Shown here: positions 15,279 through 23,536 of the stretch, one piece after another
How the letters are laid out: the number at the start of each line of letters is the position of its first letter
How positions within the stretch are numbered: the first letter of the stretch is position 1
Source of the DNA: Verrucosispora sp. NA02020
GTDB taxonomy: Bacteria; Actinomycetota; Actinomycetes; Mycobacteriales; Micromonosporaceae
Length of the DNA stretch: 64,000 nt
Direction: 5' to 3'
NCBI RefSeq assembly: GCF_013364215.1
Contig: NZ_CP054923.1
Coordinates: 7,068,001-7,132,000 of the forward strand
Position numbers and translations under genes: made by a program
The notes under the pieces: generated by a model
The model's database searches: none
What the model was told of the DNA's origin: nothing
The model's input: only the letters and a program-made list of their open reading frames with translations

Positions 15279-17357
15279 ATGCAGCTAACCCTCATCCGCC
15301 GTGCCGTGCTGGCCGGCATCGCCGTGGTGGCCGTCGTGGCACCCGGTGCCACCCCCGCGTGGGCGGCCGACACCGGCACGATCAGCGGTCGACTCACGAC
15401 CAGTGCCGGCGCCGCCGCACCGGACGTTCCGGTGGTGGTCTACCGGACCGGCGGGTTCACCACCATCGCCGAAACCCGGACCGACGCCGACGGCACCTAC
15501 ACTCTCGCCTCGCTGCGGCCCGGCTCCTACACCGTCGGTTACCTTCCCCCCAACCGGCCGGAGCAGTACCACCGACAGAAGTTCCGGTCCTGGGAGGCGG
15601 ATCCGGTCGTGGTGACCGCAGACGCCACCACCACCGTCGACGAGCAGTTGGTGGCCACCGGCACGGTCACCGGCCGCATCGTGGACGCCGCTGGTGAGCC
15701 TCGGTCCGGGTTACGGGTCGAGGCCCGCCCGATCGGCTCCCCCAACTGGGCCAACACGGTCACCGACTCCGACGGGCGGTACGCGATGGCCGTGCTCGCC
15801 GGCGACTACCGGGTGAGTTTCCAGCCGATCGAGGGCTCCAGGCAGGCCCAGTACGTACCGGGCAAGCTCGGCCTGCGCAGCGCGGGTGTCTTCGCGGTCA
15901 CCGCCGACGCGGTGGTCGTGGCCGACGACACGGTGCTGCCGGTGGGCAACCTGTCGGGCCGGTTCACCACCGCCGCCGGGGCACCGTTGACGGAGGCTCA
16001 GGTCGACCTCTACACGCCGGACGGAGAGAACGCCGGCTGGACCGACACGGACGCCGACGGGGCCTTCGACCTGGAGGTGCTCGCCGGCGCCTACCGGGTC
16101 GGGGTGTTCAAGGACGACCGCCAGCAGTACTACCGCGGGAAGCTCGTCCCCGAGCAGGCCGACCTGGTCACCGTGCGGGGCGGGGAGCGGACCAGCATCA
16201 CCGACGCCCTGCTCGGCACCGGGACCCTGCGGGTCCGGGCGGTCGACTCGGTGACCGGTGCGCCGATCGCCCGCTTCTGCGCGATGGATGCGTGCAGCAA
16301 CGGCACCGGTTCGGTGATCATCCCCGACATCCCCGAGGGGCGGCACGACGTCTACCTCTACACGCCGGACGGCCGGTACCTCCCACGCAACCGCAGCGGT
16401 GTGCTGATCCGCGCCGACCAGACCACCGAGGTGACCGTCGCGCTGAGTCCGGGCGCGACGATCAGCACCACGGTGGTCGACCGGCAGACCGGAGCACCCC
16501 TTGCCGGCGTCTGTCTGGAGGCGTTCGCGAACAAGCGGGCGCTGCTGCTGGACAGCTACCCGAAGTGCAGCGACCACGACGGTCGGGTGGACATCGGACC
16601 GCTGCGGGCTGGCGAGCACAAGCTCTTCGCCGTGCCGCAGAACCAGACGTACGGCCGGCAGTGGGTCGGGCCGGACGGCGGCACCGGCGACGAGCGGGAG
16701 GCCGCCACGGTCACCACCAACCTGGGCCAGGTGTCCACCGGCCCGGTGGTCCGACTCGACCGTGCGGGCCGGGTGAGTGGTCGGGTGACGGACGTGCAGA
16801 CCGGCGCGGGTCTGGCGGACGTCCACGTATCGGTACTCACCGGCCACCCCGGCGTCGGCGCGGAGGACGTCCGCACCGACGATCAGGGCGGCTACACGCT
16901 GACCCGACTCGGCCCGTACGCGTGGCCCGTGGTGTTCGGCGGGGATTCGCACGCCGCCGTCTGGTCCGGTGGCGCGTCCAGCCGCTTCAAGGCCACTCCG
17001 GTGCTGGTCACCGCTGACGCCACGGCGACCCTGGACGCGACGCTCAGCCCCGGCACGCAGTTCACCGGCACGATCAAGGACGGCACGGGTAGGCCGTTCC
17101 AGTCCGGCTTGGTGATGGCGCACAGCGTCGACACCGGCGACATCGCGGGCAGCGGCTTGGTCTCCGGCGGGCAGTTCGACCTCCGACTGACCGGACGCCA
17201 GCGGGTCTTCCTCAGCTACGAGGTCTCGCTGGACGGGGTGGACATGCACTCGGGCCGGTACCGGGTCGCCGACTCCGACGGCGTCGTTCGGCTGGTCCGT
17301 TTCACGGTGCCCGCGACCGGGTCGACGAGCGTCGACGTGGTCATCCCGACGAGCTGA
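15279..17357 (+). CDS. Secreted protein with about seven carboxypeptidase-regulatory-like repeats
   Basis: Exported protein of 692 aa. The signal peptide MQLTLIRRAVLAGIAVVAVV ends at about AWA-AD. The rest consists of successive ~80-residue prealbumin-like Ig modules, recognised by repeated G-x-ISGR/VTGR openings, T-DADG-Y (TDSDGRYAM, TDADGAFDL, TDDQGGYTL) and L-x-x-G-x-Y-x-V endings (LRPGSYTVGY, VLAGDYRVSF, VLAGAYRVGV). No peptidase or anchor motif is visible. A TTA codon is at 15711. ATG 15279 is the start that gives the signal peptide. Likely an extracellular structural or binding protein. Confidence 0.8.
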   Translation: MQLTLIRRAVLAGIAVVAVVAPGATPAWAADTGTISGRLTTSAGAAAPDVPVVVYRTGGFTTIAETRTDADGTYTLASLRPGSYTVGYLPPNRPEQYHRQKFRSWEADPVVVTADATTTVDEQLVATGTVTGRIVDAAGEPRSGLRVEARPIGSPNWANTVTDSDGRYAMAVLAGDYRVSFQPIEGSRQAQYVPGKLGLRSAGVFAVTADAVVVADDTVLPVGNLSGRFTTAAGAPLTEAQVDLYTPDGENAGWTDTDADGAFDLEVLAGAYRVGVFKDDRQQYYRGKLVPEQADLVTVRGGERTSITDALLGTGTLRVRAVDSVTGAPIARFCAMDACSNGTGSVIIPDIPEGRHDVYLYTPDGRYLPRNRSGVLIRADQTTEVTVALSPGATISTTVVDRQTGAPLAGVCLEAFANKRALLLDSYPKCSDHDGRVDIGPLRAGEHKLFAVPQNQTYGRQWVGPDGGTGDEREAATVTTNLGQVSTGPVVRLDRAGRVSGRVTDVQTGAGLADVHVSVLTGHPGVGAEDVRTDDQGGYTLTRLGPYAWPVVFGGDSHAAVWSGGASSRFKATPVLVTADATATLDATLSPGTQFTGTIKDGTGRPFQSGLVMAHSVDTGDIAGSGLVSGGQFDLRLTGRQRVFLSYEVSLDGVDMHSGRYRVADSDGVVRLVRFTVPATGSTSVDVVIPTS

Positions 17358-17410
17358 ACCTGAGGTGGCGGGCGGACGGCGACGCACGACGCCGTCCCCC
17401 GTCCACCGGG

Positions 17411-17450
17411 TTATCCACAGGCTGCACGGGTTGTCCACAGGTTGTGCACA
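17411..17450 (+). promoter_or_regulatory. Cluster of three DnaA-box-like sequences
   Basis: TTATCCACA (17411-17419), TTGTCCACA (17431-17439) and TTGTGCACA (17442-17450) in the same orientation. The first is the classical DnaA box and the second the form preferred in Streptomyces; the third has one change. The cluster lies between the repeat protein and the DUF485-like gene. Confidence 0.6.
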
Positions 17451-17490
17451 GCCCTCTTGACATTCCCGTCCGGCGGACGAGACTGCCGGG

Positions 17491-17976
17491 GTGGCCGCTG
17501 CCGACGATCCCGTCCCGGCGCCCGGGGCGGCGGCAGGGCCCGGGGCGCAGCCCCGCCACGCCGACCCCGGACCGGTGCCGCCGCAGGGCGGGCGGCCGAC
17601 ACCCGAGGCGCCCACCCGCACCCGGGTGGTGCTGGCCGAGGTGTCGCAGCGGCAGCGCCCCGCCGCCGGTACGCACACCGAGCTCACCCAGCAGACCCGG
17701 GTCGGTGAGGCCCTCGTCCGTGGACTGGTCCGCGCCCAGTTGGCGCTGGCGTTGCAACTGTCGGCGGTGGTGCTGGTCGGGCTGGGCGGCCTGCCCCTGT
17801 TGTTCGCCATCGCGCCGTCGGTCGGGCGGATGACCGTGCTCGGCGTCAACCTGCCGTGGCTGGTGCTCGGCGCGCTCTCCTTCCCGTTCCTGGTCGCGGT
17901 CGGCTGGACGTACGTGCGGCTGGCCGAACGCAACGAGCAGGACTTCACCGACCTGGTCCAGCGGCCGGAGCGCTGA
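17491..17976 (+). CDS. DUF485-like small membrane protein (symporter partner)
   Basis: Protein of 161 aa: a Pro/Ala-rich N-terminal ~60 residues, then RVGEALVRGLVRAQLALALQLSAVVLVGLGGLPLLF and a second helix VLGALSFPFLVAVGWTYV, ending in a charged tail. The two-helix layout and position immediately before a sodium:solute symporter match DUF485 proteins paired with ActP; the second such pair in this window (27456) supports the assignment. GTG 17491 is the most upstream plausible start. The symporter begins at the next base after its stop. Confidence 0.7.
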   Translation: MAAADDPVPAPGAAAGPGAQPRHADPGPVPPQGGRPTPEAPTRTRVVLAEVSQRQRPAAGTHTELTQQTRVGEALVRGLVRAQLALALQLSAVVLVGLGGLPLLFAIAPSVGRMTVLGVNLPWLVLGALSFPFLVAVGWTYVRLAERNEQDFTDLVQRPER

Positions 17977-19617
17977 GTGGGCAACGACCTCGTCGTACCC
18001 GCGATCGTGGCGGTCACCCTGATCACGCTGGGGATCGGGTTCTACGGGCTGCGGCTGGCCCGCACCACCTCCGACTTCCTGGTCGCCTCACGGGTGGTCA
18101 GCCCGACCTGGAACGCCGCCGCGATCGGCGGGGAGTACCTCTCGGCGGCGAGCTTCCTCGGCGTGGCCGGGCTGGTCCTCAAGTACGGCGTCGACGTGCT
18201 CTGGTATCCGGTCGGCTTCGCCGCCGGCTACCTGGCCCTGCTGCTCTTCGTGGCGGCACCGTTGCGCCGCTCCGGGGCGTTCACCCTGCCCGACTTCTGC
18301 GAGATGCGGCTCGGTTCCCGCCGGTTGCGGACGCTCGCCACCATCTTCGTGATCTTCATCGGGTGGCTCTACCTGGTCCCGCAGTTGCAGGGCGCCGGGC
18401 TGACGCTGGCCACGCTGGCCGGTTCGCCGTACCCGGTGGGTGCCCTGGTGGTGGCCGCGGTGGTGACCGCCAACGTGGCGCTCGGCGGGATGCGCGCGGT
18501 CACCTTCGTGCAGGCGTTCCAGTACTGGCTCAAGCTGACCGCGCTCGCCGTACCCGCGATCTTCCTCGCCCTCCAGTGGCAGTCCGACGGACGTCCCCCG
18601 GTGACGCCGCCCGACGGGCCGACGTTCCGGACCGCGACCACCGTCGTGGTCGAGCACCGCGCGGTGCTCACGCTGCCCGACGGTGAGACCCGGGAGGTAC
18701 GCCCCGGCGACGAGTTGACCTTCGCAGCGGGTGAGCCGGTGCCGGAAGTCTCCGGAGTGGCGACCGGATCGGCCGAATGGCTGCTGCCCAGCACCGCGGC
18801 CGACGACGACCGGGGGCTGTTCGCCACGTACTCGCTGATCCTGGCGACCTTCCTGGGCACCATGGGGTTACCGCACGTCCTCGTCCGCTTCTACACCAAC
18901 CCGGACGGGGCCGCCGCCCGCCGGACCACGCTGGTGGTGCTGGCGCTGGTCGGGGTCTTCTACCTGCTACCCACGATCTACGGCGTGTTGGGTCGGATCT
19001 ACACCCCGCAACTGCTGGTCAGCGGGCAGACCGACGCGGTGGTGGTGCTGCTGCCCGAAGCGGCGCTCGGCGCCGGGACCACCGGCCGGCTGATGGCCGC
19101 CCTGGTCGCCGCCGGTGCGTTCGCGGCCTTCCTCTCCACCTCGTCCGGCCTGCTCACCAGCGTCGCCGGAGTGATCTCCACGGACGTGCTCGGCCGTGGC
19201 TCGGTACGCGGCTTCCGGCTGGCCACGGTGATCGCGGGCGGAATCCCGACAGTGCTCGCGTTGAACGTCTCCGGGCTGGACGTCTCGCAGGTGGTCGGGC
19301 TGGCGTTCGCCGTCGCCGCGTCCAGCTTCTGCCCACTGCTGGTACTCGGCATCTGGTGGCGCGGGCTCACCGACGCGGGCGCGGCGGCCGGCATCCTGGT
19401 CGGCGGCGGCGCGGCGATCACGGCGGTGCTGGTCACCGTGCTCGGCCCACCGCTGTCCGGCTGGCCCGCCACCCTGACCGCCCAGCCCGCCGCCTGGACG
19501 GTGCCGCTGGCCTTCACCGTGATGGTCGCCGTCTCGCTCGCCACCCGCCGCCGCGCCCCGACCGACATCGCCCGCACCATGCTGCGCCTGCACGCCCCCG
19601 ACGCCCTCCGGCGGTAA
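17977..19617 (+). CDS. Sodium:solute symporter (ActP-like) with an unusual soluble loop
   Basis: SSS-family importer of 546 aa with about 13 membrane helices. Family blocks are AAIGGEYLSAASFLGVAGL (sodium site region), TMGLPHVLVRFYTNPDG and FLSTSSGLLTSVAGVISTDVLGR. Between helices, residues ~205-285 form a hydrophilic beta-rich insert (TTVVVEHRAVLTLPDGETREVRPGDELTF) not found in the acetate-symporter-like paralogue at 27806. A TTA codon is at 18868. Likely substrates are acetate, pyruvate or another short carboxylate (family inference). The stop codon begins a palindromic repeat. Confidence 0.85.
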   Translation: MGNDLVVPAIVAVTLITLGIGFYGLRLARTTSDFLVASRVVSPTWNAAAIGGEYLSAASFLGVAGLVLKYGVDVLWYPVGFAAGYLALLLFVAAPLRRSGAFTLPDFCEMRLGSRRLRTLATIFVIFIGWLYLVPQLQGAGLTLATLAGSPYPVGALVVAAVVTANVALGGMRAVTFVQAFQYWLKLTALAVPAIFLALQWQSDGRPPVTPPDGPTFRTATTVVVEHRAVLTLPDGETREVRPGDELTFAAGEPVPEVSGVATGSAEWLLPSTAADDDRGLFATYSLILATFLGTMGLPHVLVRFYTNPDGAAARRTTLVVLALVGVFYLLPTIYGVLGRIYTPQLLVSGQTDAVVVLLPEAALGAGTTGRLMAALVAAGAFAAFLSTSSGLLTSVAGVISTDVLGRGSVRGFRLATVIAGGIPTVLALNVSGLDVSQVVGLAFAVAASSFCPLLVLGIWWRGLTDAGAAAGILVGGGAAITAVLVTVLGPPLSGWPATLTAQPAAWTVPLAFTVMVAVSLATRRRAPTDIARTMLRLHAPDALRR

Positions 19618-19670
19618 GGAAGGGCCCCCTGCTAACGCCTGCGGTATAGGAGGGGTCCCCTGCTAACGTC
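19615..19670. repeat. Bipartite palindromic element, copy 2 (IS target)
   Basis: AAGGAAGGGCCCCC-TGCTAACGCCT-GCGGTATAG-GAGGGGTCCCC-TGCTAACG. It starts inside the symporter stop codon. Its right end (CTGCTAACGTC) is the insertion site of the IS pair and is repeated at 22656-22666. Confidence 0.85.
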
Positions 19671-21161
19671 AATGCCGCTCAGTTAGGGCGGTGTGGTGGA
19701 TGTCAAGCGGGGTGTAGACGTGGACGGCGGGGTCTCGGTATAGAGGTTTGTCACTCCAAGACAGCCTCTGGACCGGGAGCCCCGCCGTTGGAACAGTCTG
19801 CCATCACGTCCACGATCAGGGTGGCTGCGGGGCGGTTCGCGCCGGGCCATCTGGGTGAGTTGACGCAGCAGGTGCCGTTCGAGATGGTCGATGCCGTTCT
19901 GGCTGAGGCCGGTGGTGTGCAGTCGCGGGTGCGGGATCTGCCGTCGCGGGTGGTGGTGTATCTGCTGCTCGCGGCGGGGCTGTTCGCTGAGGTCGGTTAC
20001 CGGCAGGTGTGGGCTCGGTTGGTCGCTGGGCTGGACGGGTTGACGGTGGCGCTGCCGACGTCTTCGGCGTTGTCGCAGGCTCGCCGTCGGGTCGGGGACA
20101 AGCCGCTGGTGGCGTTGTTCCGGTTGCTGTCGGGTCCGCCGGCGGGGGCCGCCCGGTGGCGGGGTCTGCTGGTGTGCGCGATCGACGGCACCAGCATGTT
20201 CGTGCCCGATACGGCGGCTAACCTGACGGTCTATCCGCGTCAGGCGGGCAGCCACGGTGGGTCGGGGTATCCGATGCTGCGGCTGGTCGCCGTCGTGGCG
20301 TGCGGCACCCGCGCTGTCATCGACGCGGTGTTCACCCCCATCAGCACTGGCGAACTCACGTGTGCGGGGCGTCTGTTGGGCTGCCTGCGCCCAGGCATGC
20401 TGCTGCTGGCCGACCGTGGGTTCGCCGCCCGTCAGATGATCGAACAGTTCGCCAGCACCGGCGCTGACCTGCTCATCCGCGACAAGGACGACCGGCGGCT
20501 GCCCGTCATCCGCCGCCATCGCGACGGGTCCTGGCTGTCTGTCATCGGCACGATGACGGTCCGGGTCGTTGACGCCGAGATCGTCGTGAGCATGAACGGT
20601 AAACGCCACGTCGGCCGGTACCGGCTGATCACCACCCTCACCGACCAGCGCCGCTTCCCGGCCATGGACCTGGTCACCCTCTACCACCACCGCTGGGAGA
20701 TCGAGACGACATATCTGGAGTTGAAGTCCACCCTGCGGGGCGGACGGGTCCTACGAGCCCGAACCCCGAACGGGATCAGTCAAGAGGTCCACGCCCTGCT
20801 CACCACCTACCAAGCGGTCCGGCTGGCAATGGCTGACGCCACCGCCAGCCGGCCCACGACCAACCCCGACCGGGCCAGCTTCACCATCGCCGTCCACGCC
20901 GCCCGAGACCAGATCACCCAAGCCGCTGGTGTCATCGCCGGCACCGTCATCGACCTCGTCGGCACCATCGGCCGCGCAATCCTGGCCGACCTGCTACCCC
21001 CACGCCGCACCCGAATCAGCCCCCGCGTGGTCAAACGCGCGATCTCCAAACACCGCGCCAAAGGCACCATCGACCGCACCAACTACCACGCCACCATCAA
21101 CATCAACATCCTCGAAACAGCAGCATTGACAACCCGCCCACCGCCCTAACTGAGCGGCATT
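19671..21161 (+). mobile_element. IS4-family insertion sequence, copy 1
   Basis: Element of about 1.49 kb bounded by 23-bp perfect terminal inverted repeats (AATGCCGCTCAGTTAGGGCG... and its complement). It holds one transposase. It is followed after GC by a second copy in the same orientation. An 11-bp direct repeat CTGCTAACGTC (19660-19670 and 22656-22666) flanks the pair as a whole, not each copy. Confidence 0.95.
19788..21149 (+). CDS. IS4-family transposase (copy 1)
   Basis: DDE transposase of 453 aa. Residues ~20-110 match the IS4 N-terminal domain (VDAVLAEAG...RVVVYLLLAAGLFAEVGYRQVWARL). The catalytic acids are D133 in AIDGTSMF, D209 in LLADRGF and E306 within the IS4 signature Y-x2-R-x3-E-x6-K (Y299, R302, E306, K313). 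The start is TTG 19788 with GGGAG upstream. The reading frame is intact, so the element may be active. The protein is identical to that of copy 2. Confidence 0.95.
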   Translation: MEQSAITSTIRVAAGRFAPGHLGELTQQVPFEMVDAVLAEAGGVQSRVRDLPSRVVVYLLLAAGLFAEVGYRQVWARLVAGLDGLTVALPTSSALSQARRRVGDKPLVALFRLLSGPPAGAARWRGLLVCAIDGTSMFVPDTAANLTVYPRQAGSHGGSGYPMLRLVAVVACGTRAVIDAVFTPISTGELTCAGRLLGCLRPGMLLLADRGFAARQMIEQFASTGADLLIRDKDDRRLPVIRRHRDGSWLSVIGTMTVRVVDAEIVVSMNGKRHVGRYRLITTLTDQRRFPAMDLVTLYHHRWEIETTYLELKSTLRGGRVLRARTPNGISQEVHALLTTYQAVRLAMADATASRPTTNPDRASFTIAVHAARDQITQAAGVIAGTVIDLVGTIGRAILADLLPPRRTRISPRVVKRAISKHRAKGTIDRTNYHATININILETAALTTRPPP

Positions 21162-21163
21162 GC

Positions 21164-22654
21164 AATGCCGCTCAGTTAGGGCGGTGTGGTGGATGTCAAG
21201 CGGGGTGTAGACGTGGACGGCGGGGTCTCGGTATAGAGGTTTGTCACTCCAAGACAGCCTCTGGACCGGGAGCCCCGCCGTTGGAACAGTCTGCCATCAC
21301 GTCCACGATCAGGGTGGCTGCGGGGCGGTTCGCGCCGGGCCATCTGGGTGAGTTGACGCAGCAGGTGCCGTTCGAGATGGTCGATGCCGTTCTGGCTGAG
21401 GCCGGTGGTGTGCAGTCGCGGGTGCGGGATCTGCCGTCGCGGGTGGTGGTGTATCTGCTGCTCGCGGCGGGGCTGTTCGCTGAGGTCGGTTACCGGCAGG
21501 TGTGGGCTCGGTTGGTCGCTGGGCTGGACGGGTTGACGGTGGCGCTGCCGACGTCTTCGGCGTTGTCGCAGGCTCGCCGTCGGGTCGGGGACAAGCCGCT
21601 GGTGGCGTTGTTCCGGTTGCTGTCGGGTCCGCCGGCGGGGGCCGCCCGGTGGCGGGGTCTGCTGGTGTGCGCGATCGACGGCACCAGCATGTTCGTGCCC
21701 GATACGGCGGCTAACCTGACGGTCTATCCGCGTCAGGCGGGCAGCCACGGTGGGTCGGGGTATCCGATGCTGCGGCTGGTCGCCGTCGTGGCGTGCGGCA
21801 CCCGCGCTGTCATCGACGCGGTGTTCACCCCCATCAGCACTGGCGAACTCACGTGTGCGGGGCGTCTGTTGGGCTGCCTGCGCCCAGGCATGCTGCTGCT
21901 GGCCGACCGTGGGTTCGCCGCCCGTCAGATGATCGAACAGTTCGCCAGCACCGGCGCTGACCTGCTCATCCGCGACAAGGACGACCGGCGGCTGCCCGTC
22001 ATCCGCCGCCATCGCGACGGGTCCTGGCTGTCTGTCATCGGCACGATGACGGTCCGGGTCGTTGACGCCGAGATCGTCGTGAGCATGAACGGTAAACGCC
22101 ACGTCGGCCGGTACCGGCTGATCACCACCCTCACCGACCAGCGCCGCTTCCCGGCCATGGACCTGGTCACCCTCTACCACCACCGCTGGGAGATCGAGAC
22201 GACATATCTGGAGTTGAAGTCCACCCTGCGGGGCGGACGGGTCCTACGAGCCCGAACCCCGAACGGGATCAGTCAAGAGGTCCACGCCCTGCTCACCACC
22301 TACCAAGCGGTCCGGCTGGCAATGGCTGACGCCACCGCCAGCCGGCCCACGACCAACCCCGACCGGGCCAGCTTCACCATCGCCGTCCACGCCGCCCGAG
22401 ACCAGATCACCCAAGCCGCTGGTGTCATCGCCGGCACCGTCATCGACCTCGTCGGCACCATCGGCCGCGCAATCCTGGCCGACCTGCTACCCCCACGCCG
22501 CACCCGAATCAGCCCCCGCGTGGTCAAACGCGCGATCTCCAAACACCGCGCCAAAGGCACCATCGACCGCACCAACTACCACGCCACCATCAACATCAAC
22601 ATCCTCGAAACAGCAGCATTGACAACCCGCCCACCGCCCTAACTGAGCGGCATT
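21164..22654 (+). mobile_element. IS4-family insertion sequence, copy 2
   Basis: Apparently identical to copy 1, offset by exactly 1493 bp, with the same terminal repeats. The junction reads GGCATT-GC-AATGCC. After its right end come GC and the second copy of the target direct repeat. Confidence 0.95.
21281..22642 (+). CDS. IS4-family transposase (copy 2)
   Basis: A 453-aa transposase with the same residues as copy 1 throughout, including D133, D209, E306 and K313. The lack of any difference between the two copies indicates a very recent tandem duplication, or an assembly artefact that should be excluded with long reads. Confidence 0.95.
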   Translation: MEQSAITSTIRVAAGRFAPGHLGELTQQVPFEMVDAVLAEAGGVQSRVRDLPSRVVVYLLLAAGLFAEVGYRQVWARLVAGLDGLTVALPTSSALSQARRRVGDKPLVALFRLLSGPPAGAARWRGLLVCAIDGTSMFVPDTAANLTVYPRQAGSHGGSGYPMLRLVAVVACGTRAVIDAVFTPISTGELTCAGRLLGCLRPGMLLLADRGFAARQMIEQFASTGADLLIRDKDDRRLPVIRRHRDGSWLSVIGTMTVRVVDAEIVVSMNGKRHVGRYRLITTLTDQRRFPAMDLVTLYHHRWEIETTYLELKSTLRGGRVLRARTPNGISQEVHALLTTYQAVRLAMADATASRPTTNPDRASFTIAVHAARDQITQAAGVIAGTVIDLVGTIGRAILADLLPPRRTRISPRVVKRAISKHRAKGTIDRTNYHATININILETAALTTRPPP

Positions 22655-22771
22655 GCTGCTAACGTCCGTCGGCGTGCAGGGGCGGCTGGCGCGACGTCCG
22701 ACTCGGGGATGAGCCGCGAATCGTCCTCCGGAGGGTCGGTGCACTGGTCAGGACCGGATACGGTCGGGATC

Positions 22772-23536
22772 ATGACTGGTGAGCACCCGGCGCTGGCGCT
22801 GCGCGGCCTGGCGAAGAGGTTCGACAGCAAGGTCGCGGTGGCCGGCGTGGATCTGGACGTACCCGCCGGCTCGTTCTACGGCCTGCTCGGCCCGAACGGC
22901 GCGGGCAAGACCACTACGCTGTCGATGGCGGTCGGGCTGCTGCGGCCCGACGCGGGTGGCGCCCAGGTCCTCGGGCACGACGTGTGGGCCGACCCGGTCA
23001 CCGCGAAACGGCTGCTCGGCGTGATGCCGGACGGCGTACGCCTCTTCGACCGCCTCAGCGGGTCCGAGCTGTTGGCTTACCACGGCCTGCTGCGCGGCAT
23101 GGACCCGGCGGTGGTCGACCAGCGTGCCGGGGAACTACTCGACGTGCTCGCCCTCGCCGACGCCGGCCGCACCCTGGTGGTGGACTACTCGGCGGGTATG
23201 AAGAAGAAGATCGGCCTGGCCTGCGCGCTGCTGCACGGGCCGCGACTGCTGGTGCTGGATGAGCCGTTCGAGGCGGTCGATCCGGTCTCGGCCGCGTTGA
23301 TCCGCGACATCCTCCAGCGGTACGTCACCGGCGGCGGCACGGTGGTCTTCTCCAGTCACGTGATGGAGGTCGTGCAGCGGCTCTGCACGCATGTGGCGAT
23401 CCTCGCCGAGGGCACCATCAAGCGGGTCGGCACGCTGGAGCAGGTACGCGGCGAGCGCTCGCTGGAGGAGGTCTTCGTCGAGGTGGTCGGCGGGCGTACC
23501 GCAACCGGTGAGGAGCTGGCGTGGCTGTCTCAGTGA
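22772..23536 (+). CDS. ABC transporter ATP-binding protein
   Basis: Cytoplasmic ATPase of 254 aa energising an exporter-type ABC system. Walker A GPNGAGKT (40-47), Walker B LLVLDE (159-164) and switch His in FSSHVME are intact. The signature is SAGMKKK (140-146) instead of LSGGQ, a known variant in two-component drug and lantibiotic-type exporters. ATG 22772 has TACGGT 7 nt upstream (22759-22764). It overlaps the permease by 16 nt. It is the first gene right of the IS pair, and its promoter appears intact. Confidence 0.92.
   Translation: MTGEHPALALRGLAKRFDSKVAVAGVDLDVPAGSFYGLLGPNGAGKTTTLSMAVGLLRPDAGGAQVLGHDVWADPVTAKRLLGVMPDGVRLFDRLSGSELLAYHGLLRGMDPAVVDQRAGELLDVLALADAGRTLVVDYSAGMKKKIGLACALLHGPRLLVLDEPFEAVDPVSAALIRDILQRYVTGGGTVVFSSHVMEVVQRLCTHVAILAEGTIKRVGTLEQVRGERSLEEVFVEVVGGRTATGEELAWLSQ

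Noticed and set aside
15711..18026. Long minus-strand frame of 771 codons
   Set aside because: It lies antisense to the repeat protein and DUF485 genes, which have clear signal peptide, domain and operon evidence; its sequence is the low-complexity Arg/Gly/His/Asp type produced by reading high-GC genes in the wrong frame.
19683..20690. Antisense 335-codon frame inside each IS copy
   Set aside because: Fully overlapped by the transposase, which has an intact DDE triad and YREK signature; the antisense product has no known IS accessory motif.
23351..23364. Second parS candidate (TCACGTGA core)
   Set aside because: Only the 8-bp core matches; the flanks needed for GTTTCACGTGAAAC are absent, and it is inside the ABC ATPase switch-His codons.
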